NCBI GenBank assembly: GCA_001683825.1
Contig: LXTR01000086.1
Location: forward strand, 1-64,000
Direction: 5' to 3'
From: Flavobacteriaceae bacterium CP2B
GTDB lineage: Bacteria > Bacteroidota > Bacteroidia > Flavobacteriales > Flavobacteriaceae
Length of the DNA: 64,000 nucleotides
A program made the translations under genes and the position numbers. Below are positions 8,075 to 16,209 of this stretch, piece by piece. How positions within the stretch are numbered: position 1 is the stretch's first letter; each line of letters opens with the position of its first letter. The notes under the pieces were generated by a model. The model was not told the DNA's origin and searched no databases. It was given only the letters and a program-made list of their open reading frames with translations.

Positions 8075-8581
8075 TTATGTAGCATTTTCATTAATTTTTT
8101 GAGGGTCGACACTGGATCCGAATCTATCCATGAGCAGTTGGAGCTTCGGGCTGATCCAATTTTGGCAAAAAGGTTTACCCGGGTTGCGGTAGTAGTAGTT
8201 GGTAAATTCTTCGGTATTTTCCCTAAAAGCCCGGAAACCATAGGCTTTTGTAACGAGGGGAGCGGCAAAATCCGCCTGATAACCTTCCAGTAGCCGTGCC
8301 ACCTCTGATTGTTGGGTTTCATCGAAGGCATATACCCCCGAGCGGTATTTATGGCGCATGCCATGATCTGAAGTAGCACTATGGGTATGCAGGTGGACCG
8401 CTACCAGGGTGGCAAGGGAAATGATGCCGGGGTCAAAATGGACAATGACGGCCTCGGAATAGGCAGGCGCCCGGATAGCTGATATCCAGCCTTGTTGCAC
8501 GCGGAGCACCCCCCGCAAGCTCTGAAATATGGCTTCGGTACACCAGTGGCAGCCGCCCCCAAGTCCAATCTTTTCCATCAT
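8075..8581 (-). CDS. Peptide methionine sulfoxide reductase MsrA-like protein
   Basis: 168 residues. Family signature GGGCHWCTEA with catalytic Cys11, Trp13 and Glu16; His replaces the usual Phe in GCFW. Further family marks are DHGMRHKYRSGVY and, near the end, PFCQNWISPKL, whose Cys is a likely resolving residue. It should reduce methionine-S-sulfoxide in damaged proteins using thioredoxin. It has no obvious partner. A promoter-like pair (TTG, 23 nt, TATCTTTA) lies 18-51 bp upstream, and the gene is probably monocistronic. Confidence 0.85.
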   Translation of the reverse strand: MMEKIGLGGGCHWCTEAIFQSLRGVLRVQQGWISAIRAPAYSEAVIVHFDPGIISLATLVAVHLHTHSATSDHGMRHKYRSGVYAFDETQQSEVARLLEGYQADFAAPLVTKAYGFRAFRENTEEFTNYYYRNPGKPFCQNWISPKLQLLMDRFGSSVDPQKINENAT

Positions 8582-8598
8582 ATTCCTTCTTTAACACC

Positions 8599-8632
8599 TA
8601 AAGATACGCCCCATTTAGTCGTGACATCGCAA
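8599..8632 (-). promoter_or_regulatory. Candidate Bacteroidetes-type promoter for the MsrA-like gene
   Basis: On the minus strand TTG, 23 bases, then TATCTTTA, near the TTG/TAnnTTTG pattern of Bacteroidetes housekeeping promoters. It ends 17 bp before the start codon. Confidence 0.35.
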
Positions 8633-8645
8633 TATTTCCTACAAT

Positions 8646-8672
8646 AAAAAAGCCCCGGAGGTGGCCGGGGCG
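8646..8672 (-). terminator. Rho-independent terminator of the His-rich lipoprotein gene
   Basis: GC-rich hairpin (CCCCGG / CCGGGG with a short loop) followed on the minus strand by a run of six T. It lies about 27-53 bp after the stop codon of the gene at 8699-9478. Confidence 0.85.
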
Positions 8673-8698
8673 ATGCAAGATGATACTGATTTCTCGGG

Positions 8699-9478
8699 CT
8701 ATGAGGCCGTTTTATAGACCATGTCTTCCAGGATTATCTCGGTAACCTGCCCTACCTTTTCCACCCTCATGCTGGTGGGGTAAAATCCGCTTTTCTGGTA
8801 TTTGGAAGGCTGTGGGAGCGACCTTTTAAATGAAGTTGTTTTCTTAAGGAAGTCTAGTGTGATCATAGGCTCCAGGAATACAAGCTTGCCATCATAAGAA
8901 CCATGAATAAAGGTTTGGGTAAAGACCTGGCCGTTAAATTCAGGCGAAGTCATATCTACATAGTGCTTGCCCATGGCCGGTACCGGATCCACCCCCATAT
9001 AATTGGCGGGCAGGTAGTCTGCGTCAAGGCTTTTATCCAGTTTTCCGGCGTCGGTATACGTTTCGCGCTCGGCCTTGTCCACCATATAATAATGCAGGTC
9101 AAAATGGGGCAGGCCATAGATTTCAGTCGGCGGGTGGCCATTGGGGTTCCAGTTGAGCCATACATGCTTAAACAACGTGGCCTCAGCCTTGGCGTCAAAA
9201 GTCAGTACAAGATTGTTATGGTGGTCATGCCCCCCCGGGGTTTCTCCGTCTTCAGCAGGCATGCTGTTCAAGGCGTCCTGGTTAATCGCAATGGCAATCT
9301 TTTCGGGCTCACCTTTGGTGTTCAGCGCTACCCAGGTCCAGGCCTTACCTTCATAAACACTGACCTCAGGGCCTTTGAAGATACCAGACTGGTCAATGGG
9401 TCCACTACCCTGGTCGTCATCCGAACAGGAGGTTGATACTAACAGGGCCACTAAGGCCAGTAATTTTAGTTGTTTCAT
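8699..9478 (-). CDS. Histidine-rich lipoprotein (DUF5602/TTHB210-like)
   Basis: 259 residues. A lipoprotein signal peptide with lipobox STSC (Cys18) is followed by an acidic stretch (SDDDQ). The mature part has conspicuous His motifs: GGHDHHN near residue 87, FKHVWLNWNPNGHPP, PHFDLHYYM near 125 and GKHYVD. These resemble the DUF5602/TTHB210-like family as I recall it; function unknown. The His clusters suggest metal or haem binding, which is inference. It is divergent from the propeller sensor at 9834. The shared upstream region contains the same bipartite repeat that precedes the LytTR regulator, so this gene is a likely target of that regulator. Confidence 0.75.
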   Translation of the reverse strand: MKQLKLLALVALLVSTSCSDDDQGSGPIDQSGIFKGPEVSVYEGKAWTWVALNTKGEPEKIAIAINQDALNSMPAEDGETPGGHDHHNNLVLTFDAKAEATLFKHVWLNWNPNGHPPTEIYGLPHFDLHYYMVDKAERETYTDAGKLDKSLDADYLPANYMGVDPVPAMGKHYVDMTSPEFNGQVFTQTFIHGSYDGKLVFLEPMITLDFLKKTTSFKRSLPQPSKYQKSGFYPTSMRVEKVGQVTEIILEDMVYKTAS

Positions 9479-9556
9479 TTTTTGATGGATTTAGTGAGAA
9501 TTACATGTTTCTAAGACAAAGATTATTTATGGAAAAGGGTACGTATGGGCGACCGG

Positions 9557-9586
9557 GATGAATTGAGGAAATGCTGACATGAATTG
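9557..9586. promoter_or_regulatory. Bipartite direct repeat, likely LytTR target (copy 1)
   Basis: GATGAATTG at 9557-9565 and CATGAATTG at 9578-9586, separated by 12 bp. Two 9-bp direct repeats with a 12-bp spacer are the known layout of LytTR-domain targets. The site is 79-108 bp upstream of the lipoprotein gene. The same element is at 13793-13822. Confidence 0.65.
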
Positions 9587-9754
9587 CCGCAAATTGCACC
9601 TTCATACATGAGGGGCCGGGATATGCATGCCTGCAAATAGCGGTTGCATGATCCGGGGATTACCGGCCCTGCAAAGGCTTTAAGGCCAAAATGCCTTGAT
9701 GCTGGAACCCCTGTCCTGAAAACCAGGCTACTGCGCTTAAAAAACCCGGCCTGA

Positions 9755-9773
9755 CACCGTCGGACCGACCGTG
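9755..9773. promoter_or_regulatory. 19-bp palindrome upstream of the propeller sensor gene
   Basis: CACCGTCGGACCGACCGTG pairs at 8 of 9 positions around its centre (9764). It lies 8 bp before the candidate -33 element of the sensor gene, so it may be an operator for a dimeric regulator. Confidence 0.45.
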
Positions 9774-9780
9774 TTATTTC

Positions 9781-9813
9781 TTGATAAAATATGGAGAAGG
9801 TTTGCTATTTTAG
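9781..9813 (+). promoter_or_regulatory. Candidate promoter of the propeller sensor gene
   Basis: TTG at 9781-9783, 22 bases, then TATTTTAG at 9806-9813, near the Bacteroidetes TTG/TAnnTTTG pattern. A good ribosome binding site (AGGAGGGG) precedes the ATG at 9834. Confidence 0.4.
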
Positions 9814-9833
9814 TGTGGCTCAAGAGGAGGGGT

Positions 9834-12800
9834 ATGAAAAATGTATTTTTATATGGCTGCCTGCTTTTCATATCCCGACTTGGTTTAGCCCAAGCCCCGG
9901 AACCAAGGCACCATAATTTCACCCATTACACAGAAGATAGCGGGCTTGTTTCCTATCAGGTAAACGCCACCGCCCAGGATAGGGATGGGTATATCTGGAT
10001 TGCCACTAACGAGGGCCTGCAACGGTTTGACGGTATTAGGTATAAGACCTTCCGTCCGCTGGATGGCGCGGTCAACTCCCTGCCAGCCAAAGGTATTTTG
10101 CAAATCATCTCTGACAGTCACGGGCAACTTTGGCTGCTTACCACAGACGGGCAGGTGGGGACATTTAATACCAGGACCTTTGCCTTTAGCCAGGCATCCG
10201 TGCAACGCAAATACGCGAACCCCCAGGCAACGCTTCGGTTTCAACAGCGGCTGATTACAGACGAATTCGGCAATGTGTTCCTCCTGTTGCCGGGAAGGGC
10301 GCTTCTAAGGTATAACCGGGATAAGCACGACTTTTCGGAGGCCCATAATTTCTTTAGGGCTCCGCCCGGCTTGCCAATTATGGATTTTGTGCAACAACCG
10401 GGCACCCAAAAATACTGGATGTGCACCGGCGGTTCGGGGTTTTCGGTATACAACCATGAAACCGGGCAATGGAGCGACAGGGTAGATAATCGCGAAAAGG
10501 AACCCCTGATCACCCGGCATATTCAGGGAATCAACCCCTACAAGCTGTTCTTTGACAGCAGGGGACGCGTCTGGTATGCGAGCCTGGAAGAAAACCTGCC
10601 CTATCTCTATGGTTTCGATACCGGCAGCGGAACCCACTTTTTGGAACGTTATGGGTTTGGCTCCCAGGTGCCGCGGTACCACGAGGTGAATGACTTCCTG
10701 GAACAGCAGGATGGGAGCATTTGGATTTCAGGGGTCTTTATATTGGCAAAATACCTGGAAACGGACAGAGCTTTTCAGCAGGTCTACAATGGGTACCTGG
10801 GTGAGCAAAGTATAGACTATGTGGTTATTACCAGCATTAGGGAAGACCGCGAACGCAATATTTGGCTGGGGACCGCGAATAATGGCTTGTACCGTTTTAA
10901 CCCCGCGGAAGAGTTTTTCCGGACCATTCGCCATGCCTCCAAACTCAGGGGCAATATAGGAAGCGGCGCTCCGCTGGATTTTATACAGGACAGGGATGGA
11001 AGTTTGCTTACAGCCGTATGGGGCGATAAGGTGTACCGCTATGACAGGAACCTCCATTTGACGGCCCTGGATATCAAAGGGTATTCCGAAGAACACCCTA
11101 AGCCGGTGGTGGCCATGAGTCCGTCTCAGTGGGGGGGCGTTATCTGGATGGCGTCGGCCGACGGGATTTTTGAGTACAACCAAATGACCAGGTCCGCAGA
11201 CTTCCATACATTGCCCGAATTAAAAAGCAGGATACGGGATATCCGGGAAGATTCCAATGGAATCCTGTGGCTTGGCCTGCAGGAGCATGGGGTGTATACC
11301 TGGGACCCCTCCAACGGAACGCACGACCTGGTTCACTTTCCGGGAATCCCCCAGGGGAGAATCCACGATATAAAAGTAGACCGGGAGGGGATGGTATGGG
11401 TCGCTACCTATGGGAGCGGGGCCTATATGGTCAATCCGCATACCGGCCAGGTCATTCACCATTTCAGCCCAACCCGGCCGGCTCCGTATACGCTTCCCGA
11501 AGCCTATGTTTCTTCCATCCTGGACTACAATGACAGCCTGGTCGTCATTGGCACGCGCAGCAATATCCTTGTTTACAACCGCATCAGGCGAAGCCTGAAT
11601 CGGCTTACCACCAATTCGACGGTGTCGGGAGTGGTACAATCCCTTGAAAGGGATCGTGATGGTTATTTGTGGTTTTCCACCTCATCCGGGTTATACCGCC
11701 TGAAACCTGAGACCAATGTTTTTATAAAATTTAACCGTAAAGACGGGATTGGCAATGATTACTTTATCATAGGCGCCTCACACACCTTGCCCGACGGGAG
11801 GATGGCATTCGGGGCATCCTCCTCCATGGTGGTGTTTAACCCGGCCGACGTACGGATCAGCGCGGAATACCCCCATATACAGATCACAGATTTCAGGGTG
11901 ATGAACCACTCCCTGCCGGTAGACTCCTTGTTGGGTCTGAAAACCATCCAACTGGCCGCCGATCAGAATTCCATCGCCGTAGACCTCTCTACAATGTCTC
12001 ATCTAACCCAATACGTCGTCCGTTACATGCTTCAGGGCCTGGATGCGGATTGGAGGACGGCAGACGATGACTATCAGCTGGTCTATTCCTACCTGCCCCC
12101 CGGGGATTTTAAACTCGTAATAGTCCCCGTCAATGTCGAGGGGGTGGAAGCAAACAAACCCCTAACGCTGAACATTAGCGTAGCGCCACCCTTCTGGAAA
12201 ACCTGGTGGTTTTTGAGCCTGCTGGCCCTGGTAATCGTCACCACACTGTATTTCCTCGATTCGCTCAGGATGCAGCGCAAGGAAGCCCTCCAGAAAATGC
12301 GTGCGGATATCGCCGCCAATTTGCACCAGGAAGTAAACGCGGCATTGCAAAACATAAACATCCTCAGTGAAATGGCGAGCCGGAAGGCGGTAAGTGACCC
12401 TCAAAAATCAGCGCAGTTTATAGAACAGATCCACAGTAAAAGCCATAACATGCTATTTGCCCTGGACGATATGCTATGGAGTATTTCGCCGGAAAATGAT
12501 ACTATGGAGAAGACCATAGATAGGATGAAAGAATATATAGCAGCCTTGAATAACAGGCATAACGCGGGGATGGCCCTCCTTATAGACCGAAGGGTGAAAT
12601 CCCTGAAGCTAAACATGCAAATTCGCTACGAAGCCTTCATATTGTTCAAAGAAATCGTAAAGGCGCTCTTGTCTTCCAGGGCCAGGAACTGCGGTATCCA
12701 TGTGACCATAGACAAAACGCACCTTTTGTACAGCATAGAACTGGACAACAAATGCTGTGAGGTAGAACAATTACACCATATCGAACACCGGCAGGATTTG

Positions 12801-12932
12801 GCCAAGCGCCTTGAATTGCTCGGGGCCAGCCTCAGGGTTCAGGTGCACAGCAGCCATTCGGTTACCGAACTCAAAATTCCCCTGACTCCTGCAGGGGCCT
12901 CATGGCAGCCGCGACCCGGATTTTCCAAATAG
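9834..12932 (+). CDS. Propeller/Y_Y_Y membrane sensor with degenerate histidine-kinase end
   Basis: 1032 residues from MKNVFLYG, which gives a signal peptide ending SRLGLAQ and follows AGGAGGGG; the frame opens 21 codons earlier without a signal. Residues ~30-690 hold two-component-type propeller repeats (DRDGYIWIATNEGLQRFDG, REDSNGILWLGLQEHGVYTW). A Y_Y_Y domain is at ~700-775, a TM helix at ~785-805, then a HisKA_3-like helix with LHQEV (His831). The ATPase lobe is eroded: where family members have an N box, DxGxG and GxGL, this has LLSSRARNC, DNKCCEV and HRQDLAK. It probably cannot bind ATP and may act as a receptor or scaffold. It converges with the LytTR regulator gene, 7 bp apart. Confidence 0.85.
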   Translation: MKNVFLYGCLLFISRLGLAQAPEPRHHNFTHYTEDSGLVSYQVNATAQDRDGYIWIATNEGLQRFDGIRYKTFRPLDGAVNSLPAKGILQIISDSHGQLWLLTTDGQVGTFNTRTFAFSQASVQRKYANPQATLRFQQRLITDEFGNVFLLLPGRALLRYNRDKHDFSEAHNFFRAPPGLPIMDFVQQPGTQKYWMCTGGSGFSVYNHETGQWSDRVDNREKEPLITRHIQGINPYKLFFDSRGRVWYASLEENLPYLYGFDTGSGTHFLERYGFGSQVPRYHEVNDFLEQQDGSIWISGVFILAKYLETDRAFQQVYNGYLGEQSIDYVVITSIREDRERNIWLGTANNGLYRFNPAEEFFRTIRHASKLRGNIGSGAPLDFIQDRDGSLLTAVWGDKVYRYDRNLHLTALDIKGYSEEHPKPVVAMSPSQWGGVIWMASADGIFEYNQMTRSADFHTLPELKSRIRDIREDSNGILWLGLQEHGVYTWDPSNGTHDLVHFPGIPQGRIHDIKVDREGMVWVATYGSGAYMVNPHTGQVIHHFSPTRPAPYTLPEAYVSSILDYNDSLVVIGTRSNILVYNRIRRSLNRLTTNSTVSGVVQSLERDRDGYLWFSTSSGLYRLKPETNVFIKFNRKDGIGNDYFIIGASHTLPDGRMAFGASSSMVVFNPADVRISAEYPHIQITDFRVMNHSLPVDSLLGLKTIQLAADQNSIAVDLSTMSHLTQYVVRYMLQGLDADWRTADDDYQLVYSYLPPGDFKLVIVPVNVEGVEANKPLTLNISVAPPFWKTWWFLSLLALVIVTTLYFLDSLRMQRKEALQKMRADIAANLHQEVNAALQNINILSEMASRKAVSDPQKSAQFIEQIHSKSHNMLFALDDMLWSISPENDTMEKTIDRMKEYIAALNNRHNAGMALLIDRRVKSLKLNMQIRYEAFILFKEIVKALLSSRARNCGIHVTIDKTHLLYSIELDNKCCEVEQLHHIEHRQDLAKRLELLGASLRVQVHSSHSVTELKIPLTPAGASWQPRPGFSK

Positions 12933-12939
12933 CTGCCGC

Positions 12940-13704
12940 CTACTTGCCCATCCAGCGCTTGAATTCGGTCACTCGTTCCCTGCTTACCAATACCTGCTTG
13001 TCTATCGGGGGTTTTAATCCCAGCAGCAGGCGGTTTCCAAAATAATCGTCTATTTTGTCCACACAGGCAATGGAAACAAAAAACGAACGGCTAATTCGGA
13101 AATAGTCTTCCGGAGGCAACATTTCTGACAACTCGTCCATGGTATAATCCACGACAAAAGTCCGGTTGTCTGTTGTCTTGAAAAAATTAAGCCTGCCGTC
13201 ACTGAAGAAATAGGCAATCTCCCCCAATGCGATGCTTACCAGTTTTTGGCCCTGCTTCACCAGGAAGCGCTTGCGGTATTCCCTGGGTTGTAGTTTGTGC
13301 TGCAGGTCCCTGATAAAGGAATCAAAATTTACCGGCTGTCCGGGGGTGCCACGAAATTTTCGAAACTTATCCAATGCAGCCCCCAACTCATCCTTTTGTA
13401 TGGGCTTAAGCAGATAATCTACACTGTTCACCTTAAACGCCTTGAGGGCAAATTCATCGTAGGAAGTGGTGAAGATCACCGGGCATTTTACCTCGGTAAG
13501 GTTAAAGATTTCAAAACTCTGTCCATCGGCCAGTTCAATATCCATCAGAATCAAATCTGGCGCCGGATGAGATTCGAGCCATGCCACGCTGCTCCTGATA
13601 CTATCGGTAATGCCCACAACTTCGGCCGCTGCATCTACCGCAGCCACGGTTTTTTGAAGTTTTTTTGCCGCCAACTCTTCATCTTCTATCAATAGTAGTT
13701 TCAT
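12940..13704 (-). CDS. LytTR-family response regulator
   Basis: 254 residues. The receiver domain (1-120) has E7/D8, phospho-acceptor Asp55 (LILMDIELADG), T/S in FTTSYDEFALKAF and the Lys of DYLLKPI. The LytTR DNA-binding domain (about 145-250) has RFLVKQGQKLVSIALGEIAYF and FRISRSFFVSI. All key residues are present. Two LytS-type kinases lie upstream on the same strand, separated by 125 bp. That gap contains the bipartite CATGAATTG element (13793-13822) 89-118 bp before the start and a -7-like TACTTTTA at 13732-13739, so autoregulation is likely. Confidence 0.95.
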   Translation of the reverse strand: MKLLLIEDEELAAKKLQKTVAAVDAAAEVVGITDSIRSSVAWLESHPAPDLILMDIELADGQSFEIFNLTEVKCPVIFTTSYDEFALKAFKVNSVDYLLKPIQKDELGAALDKFRKFRGTPGQPVNFDSFIRDLQHKLQPREYRKRFLVKQGQKLVSIALGEIAYFFSDGRLNFFKTTDNRTFVVDYTMDELSEMLPPEDYFRISRSFFVSIACVDKIDDYFGNRLLLGLKPPIDKQVLVSRERVTEFKRWMGK

Positions 13705-13792
13705 AGGCTCTTGAAATAATGGTTAGTTGCTTAAAAGTACGTTATTGCTTACCCCCGCCGACCCCCTGTATGGTTCACTGTTGCATTTTATG

Positions 13793-13822
13793 CATGAATT
13801 GCGCATTTCCTGTCATGAATTG
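13793..13822. promoter_or_regulatory. Bipartite direct repeat, likely LytTR target (copy 2)
   Basis: CATGAATTG at 13793-13801 and again, identical, at 13814-13822, with a 12-bp spacer, just after the stop of the LytS gene and upstream of the LytTR gene. The spacer core GCATTTCC is the reverse complement of the spacer core GGAAATGC in copy 1 (9557-9586). Confidence 0.7.
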
Positions 13823-13829
13823 TATCATC

Positions 13830-14903
13830 CTAGCCCACACTGGCGCCATGAATGCCTGCCTTAACAGGTTGTTGCCACAGCAAGGGCAGCACCACTGTAA
13901 AATTATGGGCATCTTCTATAACCTGGAATTCGGGCTGTTTCAATAAGGCGTATTTAGCCCGGATGTTTTCAAGTCCTACCTTGTTGCTGGGGGCTTTTAC
14001 CCGCAGACGCTGAATGTTGTTGTTTATGACGAGCTTATTGCCTACGGTAGTGAATATATCTATGACAATGGGCATGTCTTTATGCAGTTGGTTGTGCTTC
14101 ACCACATTTTCCACCAGGAGTTGCAGGGACAGTGAGGGCAAGAGGTATGGGTTGTAACGTTTGTCTATCTGAATATGCATCTGTATGGCTTCACCATACC
14201 GGGTTTGGAGCAGGCGGTAATACGATTCAATGAATGCTATTTCATTAACCACAGTGCTTAAACCTTCCTGGTTGTTCCTTAGCAGGTACCGGTACACCTT
14301 GCAAAGCTCATCCAGGAAGATCTCGGCTTGCTGCTTATCTATGCCAATCAGGGAAGAAAGGGTGTTAAAGCAATTGAACAGGAAATGCGGATTTACCTGG
14401 TTTTTCAGGGAATCAAAATCGGTCTGTACGGCCAGTTCCCTCAAGGCCTCCTTTTGCCGGTAACTCTCCTTCATTTTTTTAAAAATGTAATCGGCTTCAT
14501 ACAAGGTTTCAAAGATGAGGTTTACGCTTACCCCTACCAGCAGGCCCTTGTAGAGGTGTACCGTTTGAAGCTGGTAGCCCAGTATTTCCAACTGATGATA
14601 CACAAGAAAAATAAACAGCAAGCTTGGCGCCATGACAAAGAGCAGTACCAGGGCTTTTCCCGTAATGCGCTGCCTGCTTTGGTTGAGTTCCGGGTACTTT
14701 CTTTCCACCCAGTCGGCATACAGGACATGGGAATACCAGGATACAACTCCTATAAGGTAGATAAGGGGGAAGGAATACAGCCATACCCTGAAATCGTTCC
14801 ACAGCCGTTCCTCGTATAAGATCAGGTTCACGATAGCCGAGATGAGTGGCATGGAAAAGAGGAAGGAGTACCATTCCAGTCTGCTGGGTTGTATCAGTTT
14901 CAT
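13830..14903 (-). CDS. LytS-type sensor histidine kinase (His_kinase family)
   Basis: 357 residues. About four TM helices in the first ~145 residues with no separate periplasmic domain, then a linker helix. The His_kinase (PF06580-type) box is LKNQVNPHFLFNCFNTLSSLI with the phospho-acceptor His. The ATPase part keeps LLVENVVKHN (N box) and KVGLENIRAKYALL (the G-x-GL equivalent), so it looks catalytically competent. It starts at ATG 14903, overlapping the stop of the second kinase by 4 bp, and precedes the LytTR regulator, its obvious partner. Confidence 0.9.
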   Translation of the reverse strand: MKLIQPSRLEWYSFLFSMPLISAIVNLILYEERLWNDFRVWLYSFPLIYLIGVVSWYSHVLYADWVERKYPELNQSRQRITGKALVLLFVMAPSLLFIFLVYHQLEILGYQLQTVHLYKGLLVGVSVNLIFETLYEADYIFKKMKESYRQKEALRELAVQTDFDSLKNQVNPHFLFNCFNTLSSLIGIDKQQAEIFLDELCKVYRYLLRNNQEGLSTVVNEIAFIESYYRLLQTRYGEAIQMHIQIDKRYNPYLLPSLSLQLLVENVVKHNQLHKDMPIVIDIFTTVGNKLVINNNIQRLRVKAPSNKVGLENIRAKYALLKQPEFQVIEDAHNFTVVLPLLWQQPVKAGIHGASVG

Positions 14904-15964
14904 TTCTGAGGCACGGTGTTTTGTTCGAAAAGGGGGATAGAAATCTGCCGATGTTCGCCGGGGCGTTCATGTACTTTTAAGGGGCAGTTCAGCAATGCAT
15001 ATTTCCTCAGCAGATTGTCCAGGCACTGTTCAAAATCCATATCGCCGGTAATACTTTTAAGCCGGAGCGGGTGCGAAACCTGGATGCTGCTGGGGTCTTC
15101 AGAGACGATCGAAATCACCAGGGGGTGGGTCTTTCCCAATTCGTTCTGGGTAAAGGCATTCTCGATCACCACCTGGAGCGTAAGCGGGGCCAGCCATTTT
15201 AACCGGGCTTCGGGCCCCACCCTTACCAATATCTGGATACCATCGCCGTACCGCGCTTTAAGCAGATAGGTGTAGGACGACAAGAACTTCAGTTCGGTTT
15301 CCAGGGTGACCAGTTCCTCCGCATCCTGCCGGAGCATATAACGGTATACCTTGCTCATTTCATCCAGGAATTTTTCTGCCCCTGCTTCATCATCCTGGAT
15401 CAGGCTGGACAGGGCATTGAGGCTGTTGAACAGGAAGTGAGGGTTCACCTGGCTTTTCAGGGCATGCCATTGGCTTTTTACATAGGCCTGGTGGAGTTCT
15501 TCCATCTCCTCGCGGTATCGCTGCCATTCATTAAAGCGGCTTATCCCTTCTCTGAGGAAGGTGAGGAATATGGCAAGAATGCCCAGGGCAAAATAGCTCC
15601 AGGCAAATGCGGTCTGATTGTAGCTGTAATCGAAGAATGGGATGGCTTCGAACAGGTTTACCAGTGCCAGGAGGAACAGGAGGGTAGTAAGCAGGTAGGC
15701 GAGGATCAGAAAACTGAGGCGCGTTTTTAATTCATGGTCCCCCGGAAACCTTTTTTTGAAAAACCTGGAGATAGATTCACCGGCCTTTAATACCACAAGG
15801 AAGCAAAGTAGGGAAATTAGGCTGCTTAGCACAAAATAAAGACCACCGGAAATGTATGCGGCCCCCATGTGAATGCTATTTACCAAAAGCGAAAAAAAGG
15901 CTGCCAGGAGCAAAAGTGCCCAGGATTTCCCATCGGATAGTATATAGGGCACCCTTAATTGCAT
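14900..15964 (-). CDS. LytS-type kinase with degenerate ATPase motifs
   Basis: 354 residues from MQLRVPYILSD. The frame opens 28 codons earlier, but that extension is proline/arginine-rich and unlike the family. Four TM helices, then LKSQVNPHFLFNSLNALSSLI with the conserved His. The ATPase lobe is unusual: the N box reads VVIENAFTQNE, and where the neighbour has VGLENI this has FEQCLDNLLRKYALL, lacking the glycines that close the ATP lid. It may be phosphorylated in trans by its neighbour in a heterodimer, or it may be inactive. It shares a 4-bp overlap with the downstream kinase gene, so the two are made together. Confidence 0.85.
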   Translation of the reverse strand: MQLRVPYILSDGKSWALLLLAAFFSLLVNSIHMGAAYISGGLYFVLSSLISLLCFLVVLKAGESISRFFKKRFPGDHELKTRLSFLILAYLLTTLLFLLALVNLFEAIPFFDYSYNQTAFAWSYFALGILAIFLTFLREGISRFNEWQRYREEMEELHQAYVKSQWHALKSQVNPHFLFNSLNALSSLIQDDEAGAEKFLDEMSKVYRYMLRQDAEELVTLETELKFLSSYTYLLKARYGDGIQILVRVGPEARLKWLAPLTLQVVIENAFTQNELGKTHPLVISIVSEDPSSIQVSHPLRLKSITGDMDFEQCLDNLLRKYALLNCPLKVHERPGEHRQISIPLFEQNTVPQK

Positions 15965-16170
15965 CGGACACCGTATTAAGACGAACAGCCGGCTGTTCAC
16001 CCTGCAGGGGCCTGCCACCCTTACCCGCTGTAACGGAAACGGCACCAAAACTCCCTGATTTGTGAACTTCGGCTATTCCTGTATTAAAAGTACGGCAAAA
16101 TTTCATTGTTTTATATTTTTTTATGACAGGTTAAAACACTGACGGTCAAAGTATTTTAAGGTGTTGTGGC

Positions 16171-16195
16171 TTCCCGGGCCTTTATGGCCCGGGAA
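16171..16195. terminator. Perfect hairpin downstream of the cytochrome c gene
   Basis: TTCCCGGGCC / GGCCCGGGAA, a 10-bp perfect stem with loop TTTAT, 15 bp beyond the minus-strand stop at 16210. No T-run follows on either strand, so it may be an mRNA 3' end rather than a classical terminator. Confidence 0.5.
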
Positions 16196-16209
16196 ATGCC
16201 AAAAACCGT

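Larger units (their letters stand above)
9479..9833. other. Divergent control region between lipoprotein and propeller sensor
   Basis: 355 bp without a gene. It contains the bipartite repeat at 9557-9586, a near-perfect 19-bp palindrome at 9755-9773 and a promoter-like pair at 9781-9813. The stretch between about 9600 and 9750 shows nothing I recognise. Confidence 0.6.
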
